Shown here: positions 19,257-27,727 of the stretch, piece after piece
Layout of the letters: the number at the start of each line of letters is the position of its first letter
Numbering within the stretch: position 1 is the stretch's first letter
Origin: Variovorax sp. YR752
GTDB lineage: Bacteria; Pseudomonadota; Gammaproteobacteria; Burkholderiales; Burkholderiaceae_C
Reading direction: 5' to 3'
Assembly: GCA_945860785.1 (NCBI GenBank)
Contig: CAMATD010000013.1
Coordinates: 1-42,341 of the forward strand
Length of the DNA stretch: 42,341 nt
Translations under genes and position numbers: made by a program
The notes under the pieces: generated by a model
Databases searched by the model: none
What the model saw: only the letters and a program-made list of their open reading frames with translations
Told to the model about the DNA's origin: nothing

Positions 19257-19759
19257 CAGCCCAGCAGGCCCTTGACCTTTTCGAGCGCCGCGTTGGCGCA
19301 CTGGTCGTCCAGGTGGCCGCCCGGCGCACCGCCCACGCCCACGGCGCCGATCACTTCGTTGCCCGACTTCACAGGCACGCCGCCGCCCAGCAGCAGGAAG
19401 CCCGGCAGGTACACGAGGTTCGCGCTGCCGGGGTTCTTCTGCGCGCCTTCCATCATGGCCTGCGTCGAATTCTTGGCCGATGCCGAGGTCCAGGCCTTGC
19501 GCTCGCTCGAGGCCAGCGTATGCGGGCCGGCGTTGTCGGCGCGCTGCACGGCGCGCACGGTGCCGGCGCGGTCGACCACGGTGGCGGCCACGTTGTAGCC
19601 GTTGGCGGCGCAGGCAGTCACGGCATCGGCCGCGATCTGGTTGGCCAGCACTAGAGAGATGTTCTTCTCAGTGCGCACGGCCGGTGCGGGCGTCTGGGCT
19701 TGAGCGGCCGATGCGGCGAGCAGAACGGCGAGGCCGCCGAGGCGAAGGATGGAACGCAT
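19256..19759 (-). CDS. GlcG/HbpS-family heme-binding-like protein, exported
   Basis: A 167-residue DUF336 protein (GlcG/HbpS family). The start at 19759 gives a signal peptide (LRLGGLAVLLAASAAQAQ). Family features: ATVVDRAGTVRAVQRADNAG, TSASAKNSTQAMME, FLLLGGGVPVKSGNEVIGAVGVGGAPGG. The Streptomyces HbpS member binds heme and modulates a sensor kinase. Here a sensor kinase/regulator pair lies immediately upstream, and a palindrome sits about 108 bases before this start, so it may be that system's target or accessory. It is first in a run reaching ldcA. Confidence 0.88.
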   Translation of the reverse strand: MRSILRLGGLAVLLAASAAQAQTPAPAVRTEKNISLVLANQIAADAVTACAANGYNVAATVVDRAGTVRAVQRADNAGPHTLASSERKAWTSASAKNSTQAMMEGAQKNPGSANLVYLPGFLLLGGGVPVKSGNEVIGAVGVGGAPGGHLDDQCANAALEKVKGLLG

Positions 19760-19866
19760 TGTTTGGTTTCTCCAGTGGATGCAAGGTGATTGCGCCGGCC
19801 TGTTACCGACGGCTGCGCCACTGTAGGAAATGCCGGGCGCCGCGGCCATTCGTACGGCTACCCCCG

Positions 19867-19890
19867 GCGCTCCGTAGTTCTACGGAGCGC
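19867..19890. promoter_or_regulatory. Perfect 11-bp-arm palindrome upstream of GlcG-like gene
   Basis: GCGCTCCGTAG, two bases (TT), then its exact reverse complement. It lies six bases after the regulator stop (19896, minus strand) and about 108 bases upstream of the GlcG-like start. The two-base centre makes it a poor RNA terminator loop and there is no T tract. A binding site for the adjacent LuxR/FixJ-type regulator is the favoured reading, with a hairpin as alternative. Confidence 0.55.
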
Positions 19891-19895
19891 GCGTC

Positions 19896-20534
19896 TCAGT
19901 CTTCCCCGGTCACAAGCACCGCGTAGCGCCGGATCAACTGCGCGAGCGAATCGCAGTCGAGCTTCGCGAACAGGTTGGCGCGGTGCGTCTCGACCGTGCG
20001 CGGCGACAGCGCGAGCGTGCGCGCGATCTCCTTGTTGGTGAGCCCCTGCACGATGAAGGCCAGCACCTCGCGCTCGCGCTCCGACAGCTGCGCCACCCGT
20101 TCGCGAGCGGCGTTGTCGGCCTGCGAACGCTCGCGCGAACGCACATGCTGGCGCACCGCCTGCTGCAGCGCTTCGAGCAGCTGCTCGTCGTCCACCGGTT
20201 TCTCGAGGAACTCGGCCGCGCCGGCCTTGAAGGCGCGGCGGCACATCTCGACCGTGCCGTGGCCGGTCAGCATGATCACCGGCTGGTCGACGCCCTGCGC
20301 CATCAGCCGGTCGAGCACCGTGAGCCCGCTGACGCCGGGCATGCGCACGTCGAGCACGATGGCGCCGACGCTCGCGCGGTCGAAACCGTCGATGAAGGCC
20401 TGTGGATCGGCCCAGCCTTGCACGCACAGGCCGACCGTGCCGATCAGCAGCGACAGGCTGTCGCGCACCGCCTGGTCGTCGTCGATCAGATGGACCAGCG
20501 GCGACTGCGGCTGCTGGGTGGCAGAGGTGTTCAT
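19896..20534 (-). CDS. FixJ/NarL-type response regulator
   Basis: A 212-residue regulator. The receiver has DDD (18-20), phospho-acceptor Asp62 (IVLDVRMPG), Thr90 in MLTGHGTVEM and Lys112 (FLEKPVDD). A LuxR-type helix-turn-helix follows at about 148-205 (LSEREREVLAFIVQGLTNKEIARTL region, then SPRTVETHRANLFAKL). It is a DNA-binding output for the sensor kinase, whose stop overlaps this ATG by four bases (ATGA). Probable targets include the GlcG-like operon downstream. Confidence 0.93.
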   Translation of the reverse strand: MNTSATQQPQSPLVHLIDDDQAVRDSLSLLIGTVGLCVQGWADPQAFIDGFDRASVGAIVLDVRMPGVSGLTVLDRLMAQGVDQPVIMLTGHGTVEMCRRAFKAGAAEFLEKPVDDEQLLEALQQAVRQHVRSRERSQADNAARERVAQLSEREREVLAFIVQGLTNKEIARTLALSPRTVETHRANLFAKLDCDSLAQLIRRYAVLVTGED

Positions 20535-22009
20535 GCCGGCTGTACCACCAGCGGCAAGAGCAAGGTGAAACGCGCACCGCGCGGCGCAGCGTTGGCCGCA
20601 CTCAGGCTGCCGCCCATGCCGCTCGCCAGCGTCTCGCTGAGACTCAGGCCAAGGCCCAGCCCGCCCTCCCGCGTGCTGAAGAAAGGCTCGAAGAGGCGCG
20701 GCATGGCTTCGGGCGCGATGCCACGTCCGTTGTCGGTCACGGTCAACACGCCCTCCTGGCCATTGCGGCCGACCGACACCGTCAAGCGGCGCTCGGCGGC
20801 GGGCACGAGGTCGAGCGCCTGCAATGCATTCATCAGCAAGTTGTGCACGATCTGCTCCAGCGCCACGGCTTCGGCCTGCACGCGCACCGGCGCTTGTGCG
20901 CTTGCGTCGAACTGGGCGGCAACGCCGCGCCGGGCGAACTCGGGCGCCAGCAGATGCATCGCGCTGCGCACCACCTCCTGCAGCACCAGCGGCTTCACCT
21001 CGCCACCGGCCTCGGGCCGCTCGATCACGCGGCGCAAACGGCCGACCACACCGGTCGCGCGGCGGGCCTGTTCCACGGCCTGTCCCATGGCGTCGCGCGC
21101 GGTGGCCAGATCGGGCGGATCGTCGTCGAGCAAACGGCGCGCGGCCTGTGCATTGGCGAGCACCGCCGTGAGCGGCTGGTTGAGTTCGTGTGCCAGTCCC
21201 GCCGACAGCTCGCCCAACGCATTGAGCCGCGCGACCTGACCGAGCCGCAGCAGCTCTTCGGCCCGGCGCCGCGCAATGCGCTGGCGCTGCGCAGCCCACA
21301 GGCCGGCCAGCAGCAACGCCATGGCCACCGCCCAGCCGGCAATGCTGCGCCACGGCAGCTCGCCCCAGCCCACATGCCGCTCGGCCACCAGGTCGAAAGA
21401 CTGGCTCGGTGACGCCAGCGCCTTCGTGAGATCGAAGCGCCAACCGCTCGCGGCCGGCTGACCGGGTTGCAGCACCAGTTGCTGCCCATCGCGTTGCAGG
21501 CTCAGGCGCACCGGGCTGCGCTGCGGGTTCATCGGCCAATCGCGCCATGGCACCGAGCCGGCCAGGTCGATTTCGAGGGCGTAGCTGAACGGCGTGGCGC
21601 CCATCACGAGCTGGTAGCGGCCGTGTGTCAGATCCAGCACGGCCAGTTCGGCCCGGTGCTGGCTGCGCGAGCGCGCTTCTGCTGCGGCCAATGCGCTCGC
21701 CTGCTTCTCGTCGGGCCAGGGTCCCTCGCGCTCGCGCCGTTGCACGCGCAGGATCGACGAATACACCGAGGGCAGGCGCTGCTCGGGCTGGCCCGCATCG
21801 GCGCCGGGCTCCAGCAATGCGAGCGTGGCCAGCACGGCGTCGTACTGCACCACCTGCTGGCTCATGAGCCGGTGCGCGATGCGCACGTCTGTCTCGAAAT
21901 CCTGATGCAGCTGCTGCAGCTCGGCGCGCGCCAGCCACACCGCACCCACGGCCGTGAGGACCAGCCATGCCAGCCACCAACCACCCTGCGAGCGCAACCA
22001 CTGTTTCAT
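20531..22009 (-). CDS. Membrane sensor histidine kinase
   Basis: A 492-residue kinase of the DctB/FixL/TodS class. One helix (11-27) and a second (223-240) enclose a periplasmic sensor of about 195 residues with no recognised domain. The cytoplasmic part has H-box His274 (GLAHELNQPLTAVLANAQ), N-box (HNLLMNALQAL), Asp426 (TDNGRGIAPEAM) and a G-box (GLGLGLSLSE). The ATG at 22009 follows a short region shared with the divergent DUF72 gene (62 bases between starts). It is coupled to the response regulator. Confidence 0.93.
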   Translation of the reverse strand: MKQWLRSQGGWWLAWLVLTAVGAVWLARAELQQLHQDFETDVRIAHRLMSQQVVQYDAVLATLALLEPGADAGQPEQRLPSVYSSILRVQRREREGPWPDEKQASALAAAEARSRSQHRAELAVLDLTHGRYQLVMGATPFSYALEIDLAGSVPWRDWPMNPQRSPVRLSLQRDGQQLVLQPGQPAASGWRFDLTKALASPSQSFDLVAERHVGWGELPWRSIAGWAVAMALLLAGLWAAQRQRIARRRAEELLRLGQVARLNALGELSAGLAHELNQPLTAVLANAQAARRLLDDDPPDLATARDAMGQAVEQARRATGVVGRLRRVIERPEAGGEVKPLVLQEVVRSAMHLLAPEFARRGVAAQFDASAQAPVRVQAEAVALEQIVHNLLMNALQALDLVPAAERRLTVSVGRNGQEGVLTVTDNGRGIAPEAMPRLFEPFFSTREGGLGLGLSLSETLASGMGGSLSAANAAPRGARFTLLLPLVVQPA

Positions 22010-22071
22010 GGCGCGGATTGTGCCCGGCGCTGCGGGCCGGTTCGATGTTGGCCGAGAATGCGCACCCAGAC

Positions 22072-23163
22072 ATGGCTGAAGTGCAGGACTCCCTTTTCCC
22101 CGATCTTCCGCGCCCGCAAGAGGCGCCTGCGGCCTCGCCGCCGCCCGCAGCCGAGGCACCTGCGAAGAAGAAGTCGCGCGGGGGCACCGTGGCGCTCGCG
22201 CCCGCCGACCCGGCACTCGTCGAACTGGCCGCGGCGCTCCCGCCCGACCTGCGGCTCGGCACTTCTTCATGGAGCTACCCCGACTGGGCCAACCTGGTCT
22301 GGGACGGCGAATACGCGGAGACCGTGCTCTCGAAGAACGGGCTTTCTGCTTTGGCGCAGCACCCGCTCTTTCGCACCGTGAGCCTGGACCGCAACTTCTA
22401 CCGCGCGCTCACCGCCAGCCAGTACGCCCGCTATGCGGCCATGGTGCCGGACGACTTCCGCTTCGTGGTGAAGGCGCCCAGCCTCGTGACCGACGCCACC
22501 GTGCGTGACGAAAGCGGTCGCGGCACGCAGGCCAACCCGGTGTTCCTGAACAGCGAGATCGCCATCCAGGAGTTCGTGCAGCCGGCCCTCGAAGGCCTCG
22601 ACCATCGCATCGGCGCGCTGGTGTTCCAGCTGAGCCCGATTCCTGGGCAACGGCTGGCCGACCAGCCCGCGCTGCTCGCCCGCATCGGCGAGATGCTGGA
22701 AGCACTGCCCGGCCTGAAACCGACCGCGCCCGACGCTGTGATCGCCGTCGAAGTGCGCGACCCGCAACTGCTCTGCCCCGCCTTCGCCGACATGCTGCGC
22801 AGCGTGGGCGCGACCTTCTGCATGGGCCTGCACGCCAAGATGCCGCCGATCGAAGACCAGCTGCCGATGCTGCGCGCGCTCTGGCCCGGGCCGCTGGTGT
22901 GCCGCTGGAACCTGCACCGCCGCTACGGCCGCTTCGGCTATGAAGATGCGGAAAAGCTCTACGGCCCGTTCGACAAGATCGTCGACCCCGATCCCGAAAC
23001 GCGCGAGGCGCTGGCCAAGGTGATTGCCGGCACCACGCGCGCAGGCCAGCGCGCCTACGTCACTGTCAGCAACAACGCCGAAGGCTGCGCGCCGCTCACC
23101 ATCGCCTCGCTGGCGCGCGACATCGTGAACCTGTCTGCGCCGCGCGGCACGACCTCAGCGTGA
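22072..23163 (+). CDS. DUF72 protein
   Basis: A 363-residue DUF72 (YecE-like, TIM-barrel) protein. Conserved stretches: LRLGTSSWSYPDW, VSLDRNFYRALTASQYARYA, FRFVVKAPSLVTD, LVFQLSPIP, VAVEVRDPQLL, CRWNLHRRYGRFGYED and AYVTVSNNAEG. The catalytic activity of the family is not established. The N-terminal 55 residues are a Pro/Ala/Lys-rich extension. ATG 22072 is chosen; 22045 (MLAENAHPDM) is possible. The last nine bases overlap the 3' end of the next gene on the other strand. Confidence 0.9.
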   Translation: MAEVQDSLFPDLPRPQEAPAASPPPAAEAPAKKKSRGGTVALAPADPALVELAAALPPDLRLGTSSWSYPDWANLVWDGEYAETVLSKNGLSALAQHPLFRTVSLDRNFYRALTASQYARYAAMVPDDFRFVVKAPSLVTDATVRDESGRGTQANPVFLNSEIAIQEFVQPALEGLDHRIGALVFQLSPIPGQRLADQPALLARIGEMLEALPGLKPTAPDAVIAVEVRDPQLLCPAFADMLRSVGATFCMGLHAKMPPIEDQLPMLRALWPGPLVCRWNLHRRYGRFGYEDAEKLYGPFDKIVDPDPETREALAKVIAGTTRAGQRAYVTVSNNAEGCAPLTIASLARDIVNLSAPRGTTSA

Positions 23164-23679
23164 AACGCCATAGACCCCGTAGACGCCGCTCTCCATCCAT
23201 CGATAGAAGGCGTTGATGCGTTGCGACACGGTGTCAGCCGTGGCCAGTGCCGGGCAGTTGCTGTACGAACCCCAGCTGCCGCCGCCGGCATCGATGACGG
23301 CCTCGACGAACGACACGCAGTTGTGCGGCAGCACGGCCCAGGTCCACTCCTCCGAGAGCAGCTTCTCGACGTAGAGCAGCGCATCGGACGGGTTGGGCAG
23401 GTCCACGGGCTTGCGCCGCAACTCGGTCTTGCCGGTGTCGGTGAGGTAGCGCCGGTAGCCCGCGTCGTTCATGTACATCGGGTAGCCGCGCAACCTGCCG
23501 AGGCCCTTGCCGGCGGGGTCGCCCGTGACGTGGAAGTAGTAGCCGCCGCCCTTGGGCGAATAGATCAACAGGTGGCCGCACACGTTGGGACCGTCTCCAC
23601 TGACCGCGACGATGTACGCATTCGAGAAATCGATGTTGATCACACCGCACGCATTCAGAATTTCACCCTCATAGGCCAT
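23155..23679 (-). CDS. Putative papain-like (permuted NlpC/LRAT-type) protein
   Basis: A 174-residue protein from ATG 23679 (MAYEGEIL; in-frame ATG at 23781 gives an unlikely leader). No signal peptide. His36 in VCGHLLIYS and Cys121 in LPHNCVSFVEAVIDAGG have the spacing and context of circularly permuted papain-like folds (NlpC/P60, LRAT), where a GH strand precedes an NC helix. Other conserved-looking pieces are GDPAGKGLGRLRGYPMYM and GGGSWGSYSNCP. Such folds act as amidases, peptidases or acyltransferases; some are type VI effectors. Activity here is inferred only. No VgrG or PAAR gene lies in the window. Confidence 0.6.
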   Translation of the reverse strand: MAYEGEILNACGVINIDFSNAYIVAVSGDGPNVCGHLLIYSPKGGGYYFHVTGDPAGKGLGRLRGYPMYMNDAGYRRYLTDTGKTELRRKPVDLPNPSDALLYVEKLLSEEWTWAVLPHNCVSFVEAVIDAGGGSWGSYSNCPALATADTVSQRINAFYRWMESGVYGVYGVSR

Positions 23680-23868
23680 TCCGGGGTTCCTGCAGAAAGA
23701 AGAAGATGGAAGGGAGATGGCGCGTGTCGGCGCCACCTTTGCGAGGCTGGTATTCGAGCGTCCAGCCGTCGACATGTCCATATTCCGTATGGCTGCGAGT
23801 GCTTTCGTAGCAGGCCGGCCGGGACTCTCCCAACGGCCGAGGCCCCCCTTCCTTCTTGCCGATGGCCC

Positions 23869-24234
23869 CTAGGCTGCGTCGCGTCCTGCAGCGACAGTCA
23901 TCTCCAGCTCGACGCTCGCGTTCTTCGGCAAGGCGTAGACGCCAACCGCCGTGCGCACATGCACGCCCGCATCGCCGAAGACGCGGTGAAGAAGATCGGA
24001 CGCCGCATCGGCCACCTCGCTCTGCTGCGTGAAATCGGCGGTGCATTGGATGAAGACGCCAACGCGCAGGACCTTGTCGAGCGACACCTGGTCGCCCACG
24101 CGCGGCACCTGGCCGCTGGTGTAGAGCGTGCGGCCGTCGCGCACGATGGGCACGTAATGGCCGCCGGCAAGAATTTCACCGGCGAAGCTGTGGCCCAGCT
24201 CGGCGGCAATCTGGTCTCGGCTTTGCACTGTCAT
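23869..24234 (-). CDS. RidA-family protein with internal deletion
   Basis: A 121-residue RidA/YjgF-like protein, last in the dioxygenase operon. The start YVPIVRDGRTLYTSGQVPRVGDQV and the end FTQQSEVADAASDLL, GVHVRTAVGVYALP, VELEMTVA fit the family. Usual members of this subtype have about 150 residues. The segment between SGQVPRVGDQV and SLDKVLRVGVF, normally about 40-45 residues with two helices, is missing in frame (join near 24085). The key Arg (HVRTA) and final Glu remain, but the fold probably cannot form. RidA proteins hydrolyse reactive imine/enamine intermediates. Confidence 0.75.
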   Translation of the reverse strand: MTVQSRDQIAAELGHSFAGEILAGGHYVPIVRDGRTLYTSGQVPRVGDQVSLDKVLRVGVFIQCTADFTQQSEVADAASDLLHRVFGDAGVHVRTAVGVYALPKNASVELEMTVAAGRDAA

Positions 24235-24326
24235 ATAGCTTCCATGAAACGAAGCGCCATTGTCGCCAGCCCTGTCCGGAAGAACAGATACAGATCGCGT
24301 GGACCGGATGCAGAACAGATCGTTCG

Positions 24327-24647
24327 CTAAGGCTCGATGGCCAGGTAGACCCGCCCGCCCTCGATCTTCACCGGGTAGCTACGCAGATCCTCGGTGAGCG
24401 GCGCGCACATCGCCTTGCCGGTGCGCACGTCGAAGCGGCCCTGGTGCAGCGGGCATTCGATCTCGTGGCCTTCGAGAAAGCCGTCGCACAGGCGCGCGTG
24501 GCCGTGGGTGCAGATGTTGTCGGTCGCGTGGATGCCGTCTTCGGTGCCGTAGAAGGCGATGTCCCTGCCCTGCACCTCGATGCCGACCACGTCGCCTGCG
24601 GGAATGTCGTCGACCGCCGCTGCGTCGACCCATGTCATCGTGCTCAT
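24327..24647 (-). CDS. Rieske [2Fe-2S] ferredoxin of a ring-hydroxylating dioxygenase
   Basis: A 106-residue soluble Rieske ferredoxin. Cluster ligands are CTH at the first site and CPLH at the second ([23 protein letters not shown]). ATG 24647 with AAGG upstream gives the standard length. It would pass electrons from the reductase to the oxygenase alpha subunit, as AndAb does in three-component anthranilate dioxygenase. It is 14 bases after the Bug receptor stop and intact. Confidence 0.92.
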   Translation of the reverse strand: MSTMTWVDAAAVDDIPAGDVVGIEVQGRDIAFYGTEDGIHATDNICTHGHARLCDGFLEGHEIECPLHQGRFDVRTGKAMCAPLTEDLRSYPVKIEGGRVYLAIEP

Positions 24648-24661
24648 TTTTGTACCTTCGC

Positions 24662-25594
24662 TCAGTTGTCGGGCTTGAGGCCGGCGCGCTCGATCACCGG
24701 CTTCCAACGGGTCAGCTCTTCACCCATGCACTTCGCCAGCGCCTCGGGCGTGCTGCCCACGGGGTCGAAGTACGCAGTCTGCAGGCGCTTCAGCGTCTCG
24801 GGCTCCTTGAGCACGGTCGCGATCTCGCGGCTCATGCGCTGCACCACCTCGGGTGGCGTGCCCTTGGGCGCCATGTAGGCGAACCACGGCACGGCCTGGA
24901 TGTCGGGCAGGCCCGATTCGCGCAGCGTGGGCAGTTCCGGTAGCAGGGCCGAGCGCTCCGCCGATGTCACGGCCAGCGCCTTCAGCCGCCCCGCCTTGGC
25001 CTGCGGCATCACCGTGACGGGCGGCAGGCAAGCGTACTGCACGTCGCCCTGGATGATGGCCGTGACTGCCTGACCCGAGGACGCGTACGGAATGTGCACA
25101 GCGAACGAGGTGGTCTTGAGCTTGATCAGTTCCACGCCCAAGTGCGAGATCGATCCGTTCCCCGTCGATGCGAAGTTGAACTTGCCGGGGTTCTGCTTCA
25201 TCGCGGCAAGCCAGCCCTTGACCGAGTCGACATTCATCGAATTCGAGACCGCACAGACATTGGGCGTGGTGGCTGCCAGCGACACCGACACCAGGTCCTT
25301 GAACGGGTCGTACGGCAGGTTCTTGTAGAGCACCGTGTTGTAGACCAGCGGCGCATTGACCGAGAGCAGGAAGGTGTAGCCATCGGGCACGGACTTGCTG
25401 GCCTGGTCGGTGCCGGTGTTGCCACCCGCGCCAGGCTTGTTGTCGACGATCAGCGGCTGACCGATGCGCACGAGGATGTCGGGCGACGAACCGGCCGCGA
25501 ACGGAACGACGATGCGGACGGGGCGCTGCGGCCAGTCCTGTGCGTGCGCGACAGCGGCCAATGACACGATGGCGAAAGCGATGGAGCGCTTCAT
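24662..25594 (-). CDS. Bug-family tripartite tricarboxylate transporter receptor, small internal deletion
   Basis: A 310-residue periplasmic receptor of the Bug/TctC family with signal peptide ([13 protein letters not shown]). Family motifs: [54 protein letters not shown]. Between DILVR and [10 protein letters not shown] about ten residues of the first helix are missing in frame (near 25465) compared with usual relatives. Folding may be affected, but the rest looks intact. It probably binds the aromatic acid degraded by this operon; no TctA/TctB membrane genes are nearby. Its ATG overlaps the restored chorismate-mutase-like stop (ATGA). Confidence 0.85.
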   Translation of the reverse strand: MKRSIAFAIVSLAAVAHAQDWPQRPVRIVVPFAAGSSPDILVRIGQPLIVDNKPGAGGNTGTDQASKSVPDGYTFLLSVNAPLVYNTVLYKNLPYDPFKDLVSVSLAATTPNVCAVSNSMNVDSVKGWLAAMKQNPGKFNFASTGNGSISHLGVELIKLKTTSFAVHIPYASSGQAVTAIIQGDVQYACLPPVTVMPQAKAGRLKALAVTSAERSALLPELPTLRESGLPDIQAVPWFAYMAPKGTPPEVVQRMSREIATVLKEPETLKRLQTAYFDPVGSTPEALAKCMGEELTRWKPVIERAGLKPDN

Positions 25595-25960
25595 GGCTTC
25601 GCCTCCACATCGACCATGCCTTGATGATCCTGCTGCTCGCGCGCAATGAAGCCCGCGATGAGCGCCCGGTAGACCGCCTCGACCACCTCGGTGGTATGCG
25701 CCCTCCTTCTCCGCCAATGCCCTGACCTTGTCGATCACTTCCTGCTGGCGCTGCGGCGCCGACACCTGGAAGGCATCGCGCTTGAAACGCGCCGCGTCCT
25801 TCACATAGCGGCCGCGCTCGGCCAGCAGCACGACGATCTCGCGATCGAGTGCATCGATGTTCTCGCGGACCTCGGCGAGGCTGTTGCAGAGCGGCTTGTA
25901 GGCCGGGTCGACAAAGCGCCGAAGTGGCGCGCCGTTTGTCTCTGGTTCTTTTTCTTGCAT
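25591..25960 (-). pseudogene. Chorismate-mutase-like protein, frameshifted
   Basis: The first 88 residues resemble an AroQ-type chorismate mutase / isochorismate-pyruvate lyase (SLAEVRENIDALDREIVVLLAERGRYVKDAARFK, then APQRQQEVIDKVRALAEKEGA). Near 25692-25700 the frame slips. The other frame then gives TEVVEAVYRALIAGFIAREQQ, the expected last helix, ending in a stop that overlaps the Bug gene start. As written, the frame instead runs on through the Bug gene. It is three bases after the beta-subunit stop. Related genes in aromatic operons may act on a chorismate-like compound. Confidence 0.78.
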
Positions 25961-25963
25961 GGC

Positions 25964-26443
25964 TCAGATGGGGTAGATGATGGAGTTCGGGATCATTTCG
26001 CTGTCGAACACACAGAGGCGCGAAGCGAACTGCAGGCCTTCGGGCGTGGGCACGACCTTGTCGATGTAGCGGCCGACGTTGAACACGGTCGATGGCCCGT
26101 CGAGCTTGGTGCGGAAGACCGCGTAGTTGGCTTCGCTGTGGATCGCCCCATCGCCGTCTACCGAATGCACGACCGGCAACCCGACTACGTGGCGCTGGTA
26201 GTACGGATCATGGAACAGCGTCTCCTGAATCCCGTAGACCCGGTCTTCGAGCATGCCCCGGCTCTCGAAGGACAGCGTGGCGAGTGGCAGATTGCGCTCG
26301 TGGTTCTCGCGCGGCTGCAGCCGGTAGCTGCACTCCTCGATGAAGAATGCGGGCCACAGGTCCCACTTGCCGGAATCGACGGCGTGGGCGTAAGCCGCAT
26401 AAAGGCCCGCCAGTTCGAGATAAGCGTTGGCGTCGAGCTTCAT
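25964..26443 (-). CDS. Ring-hydroxylating dioxygenase beta (small) subunit
   Basis: A 159-residue SnoaL-like small subunit. The sequence strongly recalls AndAd of three-component anthranilate 1,2-dioxygenase: [73 protein letters not shown]. It is structural, holding alpha subunits in an a3b3 hexamer. The start overlaps the restored alpha-subunit stop by four bases (ATGA), which independently shows where the alpha gene should end. Intact. Confidence 0.9.
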   Translation of the reverse strand: MKLDANAYLELAGLYAAYAHAVDSGKWDLWPAFFIEECSYRLQPRENHERNLPLATLSFESRGMLEDRVYGIQETLFHDPYYQRHVVGLPVVHSVDGDGAIHSEANYAVFRTKLDGPSTVFNVGRYIDKVVPTPEGLQFASRLCVFDSEMIPNSIIYPI

Positions 26444-27700
26444 GCGGCCTCCATCACTTCACGCCAGTAGCGGTACATGCCGCGGATCAGCGTCTCGGTC
26501 ACCATGTGGTCGGTGTTCTCGACCTCGCGGCCACCCAGCTCGGCTGGGCGTGCGGTGATAAGGCTTCTGCTCGAAGCCTTCCTGCGAGAACTCGATCACC
26601 TCGCCGTCGTCGGCCGAGACGAAACCCGCGGGTCCGAACAGGTTGGCCTGCCGCAAACGCCGCTGCGTCATTTCCTCGGTGTCATCCTCGAACCCGAAAT
26701 GCGTCCAGACGAAATCGAAGGCATCGTGCCCCACAGGCTGGATGTGCCGCGTCGACACGCTGTTGACCTGCTGCTGCAGGATCAGGCTCGGGAACAGCGT
26801 CATCATCACCGCGGTTGGCCCGCCCCACCAGGGCTCGGGCACGATGTCCAGAAAGCGCGGGTCCTTGAGCTGCATGCTTTCCTTGAAGCTCGAGACCTGC
26901 GTCACCTGTGCAGCCTTGCCTGCGCTGCCGCGCGTGGAAATCATCGCGGCGTGGCGGCCGCGCGCGTCCATCTTCAGCTCCGACTTGTTGTCGGCACGCC
27001 AGAGCCCGAAGGTCACGAACCAGGTGTGCAGCAGGCCCGGGTGGTACGGGTCCTTGATGTTCTCCTGCATCAGCTTCCAATTGCCCGGAATGCGCTGGCG
27101 GCTGTAGCCGAGGATCGTGAGCTTGCGGCCGTCGAATAGGCGCTCGAAGTAGTGAAGGATGTCGGGGCCGAGAAAGTCCTCGAACGATTCGATATCGTGG
27201 TCGAACGACGCGAACACCACGCCGCCGCGCGACGCCACCTTGAGCTTGTTGAACCCGTTGTCCTCGGTCTTGAAGTCGGCCGGCATGCCGCCATGCACCT
27301 TGCCGTCCTGCTTCACGCCGCGGCGAAACGGCACGCCCTGCAGGTCGCCCTTGAGCGTGTAGTTCCACTGGTGGTACGGGCAGACGAATTCCTTCCTGTT
27401 GCCATGGCGCTCGCGGCAGAACTGCATGCCGCGGTGGGCGCAGACGTTCTCGAACACGTGGATGGCCCCCTCTTCGTCGCGCGACATGATCACCGAGCGT
27501 TCGCCGATGGCCGTGCGCTTGAAGTCGCCCGGGTTCGGAATCTCGGCTTCGAGGCCGACATAGCACCAGTGCTTTTCGTAGAAGAAGCGCTGCAGCTCCT
27601 TCTTGTGCAGTGCCTCGTCGGTGTAGGCCATGAAGGGAATGCGGCTGGTCTTGTCGCTTTCCCAACGCAGCGCGATGGGGAACACGGCTTGCGAGGTCAT
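26440..27700 (-). pseudogene. Ring-hydroxylating dioxygenase alpha subunit, C-terminal frameshift
   Basis: A large oxygenase subunit resembling AndAc (anthranilate 1,2-dioxygenase). Rieske ligands are visible in CAHRGMQFC and CPYHQWNY, and mononuclear-iron His residues in NIKDPYHPGLLH. WWGGPTAVMMTLFPSLILQQQ is also typical. After EGFEQKPYHRT the frame shifts through one extra base near 26545. The other frame continues [34 protein letters not shown] and stops at 26440, overlapping the beta gene. As written, about 37 residues of the C-terminal helix are replaced. Iron ligands upstream are kept, so partial function is conceivable. Confidence 0.85.
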
Positions 27701-27727
27701 CGGGGTCTCCTTTCCTTCTGGTTTTCT

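Noticed and set aside
24662..25960. One 432-residue protein from the continuous frame
   Set aside because: It is a chorismate-mutase-like start joined to a Bug receptor through a frameshifted stretch. The receptor has its own ATG (25594) and signal peptide.
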